Shown: positions 9,147-16,789 of the stretch, piece by piece | How positions within the stretch are numbered: the first letter of the stretch is position 1 | How the letters are laid out: every line of letters begins with the position of its first letter | Origin: Emiliania huxleyi CCMP1516 | Lineage: Eukaryota > Haptophyta > Isochrysidales > Noelaerhabdaceae | Assembly: GCF_000372725.1 (NCBI RefSeq) | Contig: NW_005199553.1 | Location: 96,609 to 133,827, forward strand | Length of the DNA: 37,219 nt | Direction: 5' to 3' | Made by a program: the position numbers and the translations under genes | The notes under the pieces: model-generated | Database searches by the model: none | The model's input: only the letters and a program-made list of their open reading frames with translations | What the model was told of the DNA's origin: nothing

Positions 9147-12100
9147 TCAGCGGATACCCTTCTTCTTGACGACCTCGAGCTCCTTTGCGTTGTGCGCGAA
9201 GCACTTCTTCGGCACGAGCTTCTGCGTCGCCTGCTCGCGGATGGGCGCTGTGAAGAGGATGTGAAGAGGCGCTTTGAAGAGACGCTAGAAGAGACGCTGT
9301 CCACACCCGACCCGCTCGGCAGGCCCCCCTCTTGCATTGCCGCCAGGCAGCCGTTCTCCGGGCTATATCTCGGCTGGATCTCGGCTGGATCTCGGCTAGA
9401 TCTGGCCGTCAGGCAGCCGTTCTCCGGGCTCCACGGGTCTCCGACGAGCGGGTAGACGGCGATCACCGTCTCGAGCGCGGTGAGGCCAGCCTGACCAAGG
9501 ACCAGCTCTCTCTGAAGGAGGAGCAGCCAGCCCCCAGCCTCGAGAGCGCGGCGAGGGTAGCCTTCTTGGCCTCCTCCTTGAAGGACGCGACGACGAGCGC
9601 CTGCACCTCCGGGTTGGCGGCGAGCTCCTTCGGCTCGCCCTCGATGCCGACTCCCTTGGCCGCCTCGACCAGCGCCTTCTCCTTGACTTGCGCCAGCGCG
9701 ACCTACCCCACCGCATGCCTCGCGTCCTCTCGCGCCATCTCAGCGACCTCCGTGGCGTGCGCGAGCGGCACCGAGCGGTCGAGCGTGTGGTCGGCGAAGC
9801 AGCAGACGCCCCCCGCCTCCACCTCGACGAAAGGAGAATTGTTGTAGGCCTGACGAGTGCAAGAATGGCTCGGTGAACGACTCAAGCGCCTCCGCCTCGA
9901 GGAGGGGGGAGCTGCTCCACGCCGTGTTCATCTTCTCGAGCGCCACGTACTCGCCGCCCTTGAGCTTCACCTGTCCTCACCAACCAGCCGCAATGACGGA
10001 GCGAGCACTGAGACCACGTGCCTCGCCCCGCCTCCGCAGGCGCGCCAGATTCTTCTTGCGGTCGACGATCTTGAGCGCGCCGCCCGGCGTGAGCAGCCCG
10101 ATGTCGCCCGACCTGTTCACAGCCCACGCCTGTGAAGAGACGCCGTTCACCGCCCGGCGCGAGGTCAAGCTGTCGCCAGACTTGAACCAGCCGTCGGGCG
10201 TGTACTCGGAGGCGGTGAGCTCCGCCATCTTGTAGTAGCCGACCTGAGGGAGGCATGAATGAACCACTCCACCGATGGAGGCGGTGGGCTCCTCCGCCCT
10301 GCAGCACCACGCCGACAGGTTGTTGCCTCGCATCCAGACCTCGCCGCGCCTGTTCAAGTAGGAGTCGTTGGTGAGTCTCGAGTGGCTGGTTAGTGTCGCA
10401 TCCAGACCTCGCCGCGCCCCGCGCAGACTTCGCCCGTGCAGTGCAGCGTGTCGGTGGTCAGGTAGGGCGCGCCTGCTCCTCACCAGCTGTTGAGTTGGCA
10501 TGAGATGTTTCATCAGCGCCGGCCGGGTGCGGGCGCGCCGTCTGCGTCGGTGATCTCCGGCTCAGAATGGAGCGTCACCTAGCCTCGGGTCACCTCGGGT
10601 CAACCTCGGGTCAATCTCGGGTCAATCTCGGGGCTCTGCCCCTCTCGGGGTGAGGCCGGGAGGGGCAGCGCCGCCTCCNNNNNNNNNNNNNNNNNNNNNN
10701 NNNNNNNNNNNNNNNNNNNNNNNNNNNNNNNNNNNNNNNNNNNNNNNNNNNNNNNNNNNNNNNNNNNNNNNNNNNNNNCCCACTCCTGTACCTCGCCCGA
10801 GATTGCGCCTGAGATCGCAATCTCGCCCGTTGGTCCGTCATCACCGGCCATATTCACACGCACCCGTCCCCTGCGAAGAGACTGCGCCTCCGCCCGAGAC
10901 GCAGAGCTGCAGCTGCCCGCCCGTCGTCTGCTTGAACTTCTTGAGCAGCAGGTTGAACAGGGGCGTGTACCGGTACTGCTTGGTCGCCAGTGCCTTCATC
11001 TTGACTGCGAGCCCGATCAGGAAGACTGCAGTCGGGCCCGCCTTGCTCACCTTCGGTGATGCACAACCACGAGGTCATTACCTTCACAGCAAGACCGCCG
11101 TCCGCCCCGCCTTGCCAAGCCTTCGCGAGAGCGCCGGCCTTGATCGCCTCCCACACCTGCAACACAGGTCCGGAAGAAGAGTCCGAGAAGAGTCCGAGAA
11201 GAGTCCGAGACGGTCGCCCGTATCGGCCCCCCCTCCCCCACACACCTTGGGCACGCCCGCCATGAGCGTCGGCTGGAACTCCTCGAGCGAGCCTAACAGC
11301 AGCCCCTCGCCACTCCCCGCACTCTCCACGGCTGGGGACCGCTCAGCAGCTCCCTCCCTCCCACCGGTCGGCTTGCACTTCTCGGGCCCGGGCAGAAGCG
11401 TCTTCGGGTCCGCGTAGCCAACCGCGTGCCCCGAGCCGAAGAAGGCGAACCTGCGGGCGGGGGCGGAGGCGTGGCGTGGGCGTGGCGTGGGCGTGGCGTG
11501 GGAGGCGAAGGAAGGCAGGTGCACTCAGCGACGAGCTCTACCCACTGATGACTAATGAACGATTCACAGGGAAAGAGTCACTGGTGGGCGGACGCACTCG
11601 ATGACGAGCTCGAAGATGTGGGCCAGCGGCAAGTAGGCGATGTGCGTGCCTGCACGCGGGCAGTGGTCGATCAGAGGGAGGAGGGAGGGGCTCTAGAGGT
11701 CGACGGGCGGAGCGACTCAAGAGGTGAAACTTCCGTGCTGCTGCTCACGTCTGCAGCGCGCCTGGGTTGACGGACGGGTCCCGCGCCTCCTCGGGCATGG
11801 CGTGGACAAGGCCGGCCATCTGGGCAAGGAGCTGCTTCTGCAGGATCATCACGCCCTTCGGGTCGCCTACCAGCTCGCTCTTGCCCCTGAGGCGGAGGAG
11901 CTGCTGATGCAGGAGCTGTGCTCGCCCTCGCGGCCACCCGTCGAGCCGGAGGTGTACATGAGCACGCCGAGCGAGTCCGGCTTGGGCGGCGTCGGAGGGC
12001 GCGGGTGCGCCTTGTGCATTGTTGATTAGACAGTGACTGGTGGCTCGCCCCCATTGACCAGGCGTCGGGAGGGCGCGTGTGCGCCTTGCCGATGGAGATG

Positions 12101-13336
12101 ACCTCGTCGAGCGAGAGGAGGGTGGGCTTCTTGCCGCCGGAGACCTTGGACTCGCACTCCTTGATTGTGCAGAGGGCGTCGGTGTAGACGATCACCTTGA
12201 GGCTGGGCATCTGGTCCACCTGAGAAGCAGCCCACGAGGATCACGGCTCCCTTCCCTCCCCCTCGAGGCTCGGCATGCTGGCGGTGCCATCTTGAGCAGT
12301 GCCGGCACCGCCTTGCGGTTGCAGACGAGGACGCTGACCGCGCCCTGCTTGACGGCCTTGGCGACCGAGTCGACGCCGAGGGTGGCGTAGGAGGTGGCGA
12401 CGACGATGTCTTGCGACATGCATCCGTGCGCCGCGACCATCCAGTCGGCTGCCCGAAAGGGGGGGGAGGGAGGGAGGGGGAGGGGGGCATGGACGGGCCG
12501 TGCAGGGAGGGCGCGCAGACGAGGCGGGAAGCAGGTGGGTTGCAGGGGGCGCGGGGGGGGGGGGAGCGCTTGCGGGCTCTGCGGCGCGCGCAGGCTCGGC
12601 TGCTGCTGCTGTGGTGCGTGGTCACCGGAGGTCTCGTCGTAGACCAGAGCGCCCTTGTGGTCTGCAGAGACGGCGTCGGCCGGCTGCGGCTCGATGCCGA
12701 GGTGGCGGAGGCCGGCGCCAAAGGCATGGGCGAGCTCGCCGAGCTCCGCGTATGTCCGCCACGTCGTCGGCCCGAACATCTGCGAGCGGCAGGAGGCAGG
12801 AGCCGGCAGAGGTATGGTAAGGACTCAAGCCGGGAGAGGAGGCGGTGAGGGTGGAGGTGGAGGCGGTGAGGGTTGAGGTGGCCGCCCCTTCCTCGGCAGC
12901 ACCGCGCGCGCCTTGGTCGGGAAGCGGTAGCCGGACTCGACCTTGGCCTCGAGGAGCGTGCGTGTGCCCTGCCGAGGGGACGTGACGCTCAGTTGGGGCA
13001 CGTCCGAGAGTGGCTGCGCTGTGGCTGCGCCTGAGCGCGGTTGGTGGCGAACTTGCTGTAGGCGAGCGCGAACGCTTCGTAGGCAGTGTGGCACCCGCCA
13101 AACCAGGCGATGCCATCCTCCAGCTTTCCGTCCTCAATGGCGTCGATCGAGCGCCACACTTTGCTCGGCGGGCCTCCCTTGTTGATGTCCGCGTCCGCCA
13201 CGGGCTTCGCGAACACCGTCTGCGCCGTGAGGTAGCGGTAGAGCGTGATGAGTGGGCCGAGCGTGACCAGGTACAGTGCAAAGTCGATGAGCACGAGCAC
13301 GAGCCCGAGGATGTGGTTTACCGCCGCTCCGGCCAT
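9147..13336 (-). CDS. Long-chain acyl-CoA synthetase, intron-dense, broken by an assembly gap
   Basis: ATP-dependent activation of long-chain fatty acids to acyl-CoA. Exons by splice sites and family alignment: 13336-13031, 12968-12903, 12779-12626, 12448-12288, 12219-12085, 12010-11938, 11866-11762, 11649-11598, 11450-11365, 11292-11246, 11156-11116, 11045-10888, 10808 into the gap, 10560-10539, 10472-10418, 10349-10313, 10243-10182, 10112-10046, 9970-9923, 9849-9772, 9702-9562, 9490-about 9407, and a last exon 9247-9147. The joined frame gives the AMP-binding motif MYTSGSTGDPKGVM (across an intron), then YLPLAHIFELVIE, GSGHAVGY, SGGGAISGEVQEW, GWFKSGDIG, IVDRKKNLVKLKGGEYV and C-terminal KKKGIR. 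The N-terminus has a hydrophobic anchor (about residues 8-35), suggesting a membrane-bound enzyme. The GYGLTET region should lie in the gap. Joining near 9250-9407 is unresolved. At least 12 of 20 readable introns use GC donors. No transcript evidence was available. Confidence 0.88.
9337..9430 (-). repeat. Duplicated SPENGCL-coding segment at the 3' end of the synthetase gene
   Basis: Minus-strand sequence encoding SPENGCL occurs at 9403-9430 and again at 9337-9364, exactly 66 bp apart, with near-identical bases. Between them are short GATCTCGGCTG-type tandem units. The duplication keeps the frame, so it is unclear whether the segment is exon or intron. Confidence 0.7.
10582..10632. repeat. 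Short tandem repeat of CTCGGGTCAA type
   Basis: Five or so units of 10-12 bp (CTCGGGTCAA / ATCTCGGGTC) lie in a presumed intron of the acyl-CoA synthetase, next to the assembly gap. Similar ATCTCGG-based repeats occur near 9365-9402 and 19695-19821. Confidence 0.7.
10679..10778. other. Assembly gap (100 N)
   Basis: Exactly 100 unknown bases, the usual placeholder for a gap of unknown size. It interrupts the acyl-CoA synthetase between the exon ending in VQEW and the exon starting PEITDADG. By comparison with the family about 50 residues are missing, including the GYGLTET motif. Confidence 0.98.
11176..11208. repeat. Three-copy GAAGAGTCCGA repeat inside an intron
   Basis: Three tandem copies of an 11-bp unit lie within the presumed intron 11157-11245 of the acyl-CoA synthetase gene. 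They account for most variation in the length of that intron. Confidence 0.7.
11470..11502. repeat. CGTGGCGTGGG minisatellite inside an intron
   Basis: About three tandem copies of an 11-bp G-rich unit lie in the intron 11451-11597 of the acyl-CoA synthetase, making it longer than most introns of the gene (147 nt against a typical 65-75 nt). Confidence 0.65.
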
Positions 13337-13512
13337 CGCTGTGGCGCTTCGGGTCGCGGCCCGGCTTGATGGCTGGTATAAAAGAAAAGAAGTCGAGGAA
13401 CGTAACTAACGCTTTGCGCTCCCTCCCGTTCCCCTATGAGGTTTTCTTTCTTCGTTTGCGCAGATGCGATGCGTGGACGCACGCGCATGTAACGCATTCG
13501 TAGCCCACACCG
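13337..13512. promoter_or_regulatory. Shared divergent promoter region (acyl-CoA synthetase / zinc-knuckle protein)
   Basis: The 176 bp between the two start codons must hold promoters for both directions. A TATAAAA match at 13377-13383 lies 130 bp before the plus-strand start codon, a plausible TATA box for the small zinc-knuckle gene. No TATA is seen for the minus-strand gene. Confidence 0.5.
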
Positions 13513-14049
13513 ATGGATTCTCTGCATCTCTTCCAGCTGGCGTGCGGCCTCTCCGCCGAGAAACAGATGCTTACAGCGAGGCTTGCAGACCTAGTCGGGC
13601 ATCCCAGAGAGATGGGCGGCGCATCTGAAGCGAGGGATGCGGTCGGGCATCCCAGCGGGATAGGTCGTGGTTTTCAAGAGAGGGATGCAGAGCTGCGATC
13701 GCAAAACCACCAGCAGAGCGGGCAGCCACCCCGCCCGCTCTGTGTTGCCACCGCTGGCAGTCCTCCATCCGCGGTGCCGCACGTGCGCACGCCAGAAAAG
13801 AGGGCCGCAAGCGGCGAGGGTGGAGATCCCAACCTGCTTCCCCACAAGAGGCAGTGCAAGCAGCTGCAAACCCATCTACGCGTCATGAAGGAGCGGCAGG
13901 CTGCGGTTCAAGCCGCGAGGGTATTGAACCGGAGCGAGGCTCGAGCATCTGATGGGGAGAACGTGCAGAACCGAGCCTCACGCATGCCTTATAAATGCAG
14001 AAGGTGCGGTCAGCTCAGAAAGGGACACACCTGTCCCCGGAGGAACTAA
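13513..14049 (+). CDS. Small basic protein with C-terminal zinc-knuckle-like motif
   Basis: 178 residues, function not recognised. The last 20 residues carry C-R-R-C-G-x4-G-H-x-C (about 162-174), followed by Pro-Arg-Arg, a Cys2-His-Cys pattern that probably binds zinc. A basic stretch TPEKRAASG and PHKRQCKQ (about 96-120) could be a nuclear localisation signal, and the segment after it (about 118-140) is predicted helical. The N-terminal half contains two similar VGHP(R/S)xxG units (27-34 and 45-51), suggesting internal duplication. It is divergent from the acyl-CoA synthetase with a short shared promoter. A nuclear or nucleic-acid-binding role is only a guess from the zinc motif. The start is the first ATG after the TATA-like box. 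Confidence 0.6.
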   Translation: MDSLHLFQLACGLSAEKQMLTARLADLVGHPREMGGASEARDAVGHPSGIGRGFQERDAELRSQNHQQSGQPPRPLCVATAGSPPSAVPHVRTPEKRAASGEGGDPNLLPHKRQCKQLQTHLRVMKERQAAVQAARVLNRSEARASDGENVQNRASRMPYKCRRCGQLRKGHTCPRRN

Positions 14050-14269
14050 CTGCACATGAGGAGAGGCTGCTGCTAATGGTGGGCTGACGGCACCGCGCGG
14101 CATGGAGCCAACAGGCGGCCGTGCGCCCCTACGCACTCACTTCCGTCTCACCTGCTATCACGCAAATTTAACTCAAACATCCTTTTACGCACTTCCTCCA
14201 CCCCTGTTTTTTTATTTTTCACTCTGACAACCCCTTGGTACCACGCACACAAGGTGTCCGGCTTTTTAT
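14050..14269. terminator. Convergent 3' region with AATAAA on the minus strand
   Basis: This 220-bp stretch lies between two convergent stop codons. AATAAA on the minus strand occurs as the complement of 14211-14216, about 55 nt after the stop of the secreted Cys-rich gene; another (complement of 14265-14270) overlaps its stop codon. The surrounding T-rich sequence supports a 3' end here. No signal for the plus-strand gene was identified. Confidence 0.5.
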
Positions 14270-15345
14270 TTACTCCTTGCCACACGCGCAGCAGTTCCGC
14301 TCCGGCCAGCCGTGATTCTCACCGAGCGCCCAACGCTGTCCCGCGGGCGCGCTGGCTTCGGAACAGTAGCGTCGGCTGGCGTAGTCGGCGCAAGTCAGAC
14401 CGGTGGGGCTCGACCATGCGGGGGTGTCATTGCAGCCGGCCGCGAGCGCCGGAGATTGCGCACCGCGGCTCCTCAGCGCAAGCGCGAGCCGGCGATACCG
14501 CGCCTCATCGAATTCACAGGCGAACCTGCCGCCTTGGCGGTACGCATAGAGCTCCTTTGCGTTGGCGCAGACTGAGGAGAGCACGAGCACCTCGGCGAAA
14601 TACACGTTGTCGACAGCAAAGTGCGAAGTGCAAGGCCCGTTGATGCACGAAGAGGGGGCACGGTGCTTGGCCAGGTCCATCCGGCTGGGGATCACGGCGA
14701 ACTCCAGCTCGTTTCTCCACATCCCAGGTAACCAGCCGCGAGCGGCGCACAAGATCCATTCAAGGTTTTTACACATCGTCCAACCTAATAGGTAAGGTAA
14801 GGTAAGGTAAGGTAAACGTCTCCACACACACAAAGTGGTGGGGCAAGGGGGGGCGAAGATCCTTGCTGTACGCGCAACACGTTGCGGTTCGCTCGAATGC
14901 ACCGCAGCGAGAACTCAGCCTGCCAGTCGTTGCCAGTGAACGAATGGCTCTGCCCGTTGAGGTCCGAGCAGTAGTCGTATATGTCGGGGTCGAAGCCGAG
15001 GAGTGCCGGCGCGTGGCCCGTGAAACGAGCGCGGGCGTCTGCAGCGGCAAGGTCACCTTTTGCTGCGGAGAACCAGTTCGCGCTGCACGTGGTGCCGCGC
15101 CGCACGCGATCAAAAAAGGCATCGGCGCCACCAGGTTGGCCGTCCCAGCACGCTTCCTTGCCGGGGCGCAGCCGCTCCCAACCATTCGACCACAGCTCAT
15201 AGAAGATCGAGTCATGGTGCGAGATCTCGCGCTCAGCGTACTCGGCTGTGAGGAGACCGTCGAAACGCGTGTCCGCAGCTTCGATCAAGTTCGCGAGAGC
15301 AGCCACTGCAAAAATTGCCCGCGCGCTCGCTGAACCGCACGACAT
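14270..15345 (-). CDS. Secreted Cys-rich protein with C-terminal ShKT-like domain
   Basis: Two exons, 15345-14874 and 14784-14270, joined across an 89-nt GC-AG intron (phase 1) to give ...NVLRWTMCKNLEWILCAARG... and a protein of about 328 residues. The N-terminus has a hydrophobic stretch ARAIFAVAALANLIEA, which fits a signal peptide. The middle region (about residues 30-250) contains conserved-looking W and C residues but was not assigned to a family. The last 55 residues (CNDTPAW...TCADY...YC...NCCACGKE) have six or more cysteines in the spacing typical of ShKT-like Cys-rich tails in algal secreted proteins. It is probably extracellular or cell-surface. The intron consists largely of a dispersed repeat also found near 6.8 kb. 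It is divergent from the ankyrin gene. Confidence 0.78.
14785..14873 (-). repeat. Intron made of the dispersed GGTAA-repeat element, copy 2
   Basis: This intron contains, on the + strand, five GGTAA units (14791-14815) followed by a 38-bp block (14819-14856) identical to 6811-6848. On the transcribed minus strand it starts GCGTACAG and ends in TTACC repeats plus TATTAG. Less than 25 bp of the intron is not part of the shared element. Confidence 0.82.
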
Positions 15346-15539
15346 CGCGCCCGCCGAGAGTTTGAGCGGACGGTTACGAGATCTGAGACGGCCGTCAAGT
15401 GCTCCGGCCCTGGCGAGGTACTCCCACGCCCCTCGGGGTTTTTGTCTGGCCGAGTCAACCCTGCTGGGGCGAGCCTTGGCGAGCAGCGTTCAGCTGTTCC
15501 CACAGCAGGCTGGAAGTACCTCGCCGGGCGCCACAACAC
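15346..15539. promoter_or_regulatory. Shared divergent promoter region (Cys-rich protein / ankyrin protein)
   Basis: 194 bp separates the two start codons. No TATA box or other firm motif is seen. The region is the third example in the window of divergent genes sharing under about 210 bp. Confidence 0.4.
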
Positions 15540-16034
15540 ATGGCGTTCTACTTTGACGCGGCTTCGCGCTTTGACCTTAGCCCACAGCCGCTCGACGAGC
15601 TGATCTCGAGTGGCCAGGCCCTCTCTCGGAGTGACGGCAGTGGGCGGACGCTACTGCATCACGCGTGCGAGCAGGGCCACGAAGGCGCCGTCAGGGCGCT
15701 GGTCGAGGCGGGATGCAGTGTCGAGGCGCAGGATTGCGACGGTCGCACACCGCTGCACCTCGCCTGCCTAAACGTCGGGAGAGCGAGTGCGCGCGGGAAC
15801 GACCACCTTGCCATCGTCCGCTTCCTCGAAGAGAGCAACGCCTCGGCCACAACTCCCGATCGGTTTGGGCGGCTGCCACTAAGCTGCCTGCCCGACGAAG
15901 CCAAGCGAGTTGGGAGGAACACGGGGTCGATGCGGGGCCCAGCTCTTGCGGCGACACGCGTGATGACGGGCAGCCCAGCCGACCCAGCCGCGATGGGGGG
16001 CGTGGCGGGAGCGGTCGCGGCTCATACGCGGTAG
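15540..16034 (+). CDS. Ankyrin-repeat protein
   Basis: 164 residues from the ATG at 15540 (MAFYFDAASRFD). Ankyrin repeats are clear: GRTLLHHACEQGHEGAVRAL (about residues 36-55), then GRTPLHLACLN with a longer insertion before HLAIVRFLEE, and a degenerate third unit RFGRLPLSCLPDEA. Such repeats mediate protein-protein contacts; the partner is unknown. The C-terminus is Ala/Gly-rich and probably disordered. The frame is open upstream to 15399, but that extension lacks ankyrin features and would cover most of the shared promoter, so the later ATG is preferred. It is a single exon. Confidence 0.72.
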   Translation: MAFYFDAASRFDLSPQPLDELISSGQALSRSDGSGRTLLHHACEQGHEGAVRALVEAGCSVEAQDCDGRTPLHLACLNVGRASARGNDHLAIVRFLEESNASATTPDRFGRLPLSCLPDEAKRVGRNTGSMRGPALAATRVMTGSPADPAAMGGVAGAVAAHTR

Positions 16035-16309
16035 CGCGGCCGCCACGCGCCGGAGAGAGAACCCTCTTCAGAACCAGGGCCAAAGGGTACGCTGCCTCTC
16101 GTTTAGCAGTTTACTGGGCCTTCCGCGCGCACGGATTGTTTATACACAATTGTGTCTCTTCTAACCATACGGTATTCAACTCTCGTGGAACCCGGTGCCG
16201 TGAGCTAGCTCTCGAGGTTGGAAGGGGTTTAGTGTGGGGGGGATAGCCTCTCTCTTGGTGAGATTCATACATGCAAACTTGGTCTTGCTGTAAGAGAGAG
16301 CACCACTCA
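16035..16309. other. Short intergenic region
   Basis: Between the ankyrin stop codon and the inverted-repeat copy A. It is AT-richer near 16130-16190 and contains no supported gene or clear poly(A) signal. Confidence 0.45.
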
Positions 16310-16477
16310 GGGACTGCGAAGGGAGATAGAAAGAGGCAGACGCCCAAGGGTTAGGGTGGGCGACGGCTATAGCACCACACCCTTCTCCTTAAAATCCCTG
16401 TGTGGTGGCGGCGTGCCGTCCTCTCCCCCTCCCCATCCCATCCCTCCCTTGGGTTGTCTGTTTCTTTCTTTCTTTGT
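16310..16477 (+). repeat. Dispersed repeat, copy A (inverted relative to copy B)
   Basis: This 168-bp segment matches the reverse complement of 20763-20949 with small insertions or deletions. A 39-bp core (about 16385-16422) is identical in both. It contains GGGTTAGGG once and ends in a TTTC microsatellite. It lies directly upstream of the PAS-domain gene. Confidence 0.85.
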
Positions 16478-16789
16478 TTGTTCTTCTTCTTTTACCAGTC
16501 TCAACAAAAACAAACTCCCAGTCTCGTTCTTTCATTTCATGCGAACTTGCTTGATTGCGGCAATCCCCAATCCCCTTGGCGGTGCTGTCGGCAGTTGCAG
16601 CTATGCCAATGGGCCGCTCACTCACACCGACACGTCACCTCCGGCATGTGTGGACGGCATGTGGCCAAGTAAGACGGTCCGGAAAATGACTAAGTGGAGG
16701 AACCTTCAGCTCATCAAGCAGTCAGCCGGGGCCCAGCGCGTGCCTCGCGCCTCGCACCCGGCCACCGTGAGTGCAAAAGCAGGGTGGGC
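16478..16789. other. 5' flank of the tandem PAS gene
   Basis: No gene recognised. The frame of the PAS protein is open back to 16694 but without an ATG before 16790. The region starts with a T-rich microsatellite tail and then becomes ordinary GC-rich sequence. It should contain the promoter and 5' UTR of the PAS gene. Confidence 0.4.

Noticed and set aside
10600..11417. Plus- and minus-strand frames crossing the N gap
   Set aside because: They translate unknown bases and lie across introns of the acyl-CoA synthetase.
15399..15539. Upstream extension of the ankyrin protein
   Set aside because: No ankyrin features, and it would cover most of the short divergent promoter.
16340..16360. Telomere repeat at GGGTTAGGG (and its counterpart near 20890)
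   Set aside because: Only one unit in each place, as part of a dispersed repeat; not a telomeric tract.
16694..16789. GTG-initiated start for the tandem PAS protein
   Set aside because: GTG starts are not expected in a nuclear eukaryotic gene; the first in-frame ATG at 16790 still precedes the whole PAS-A domain.
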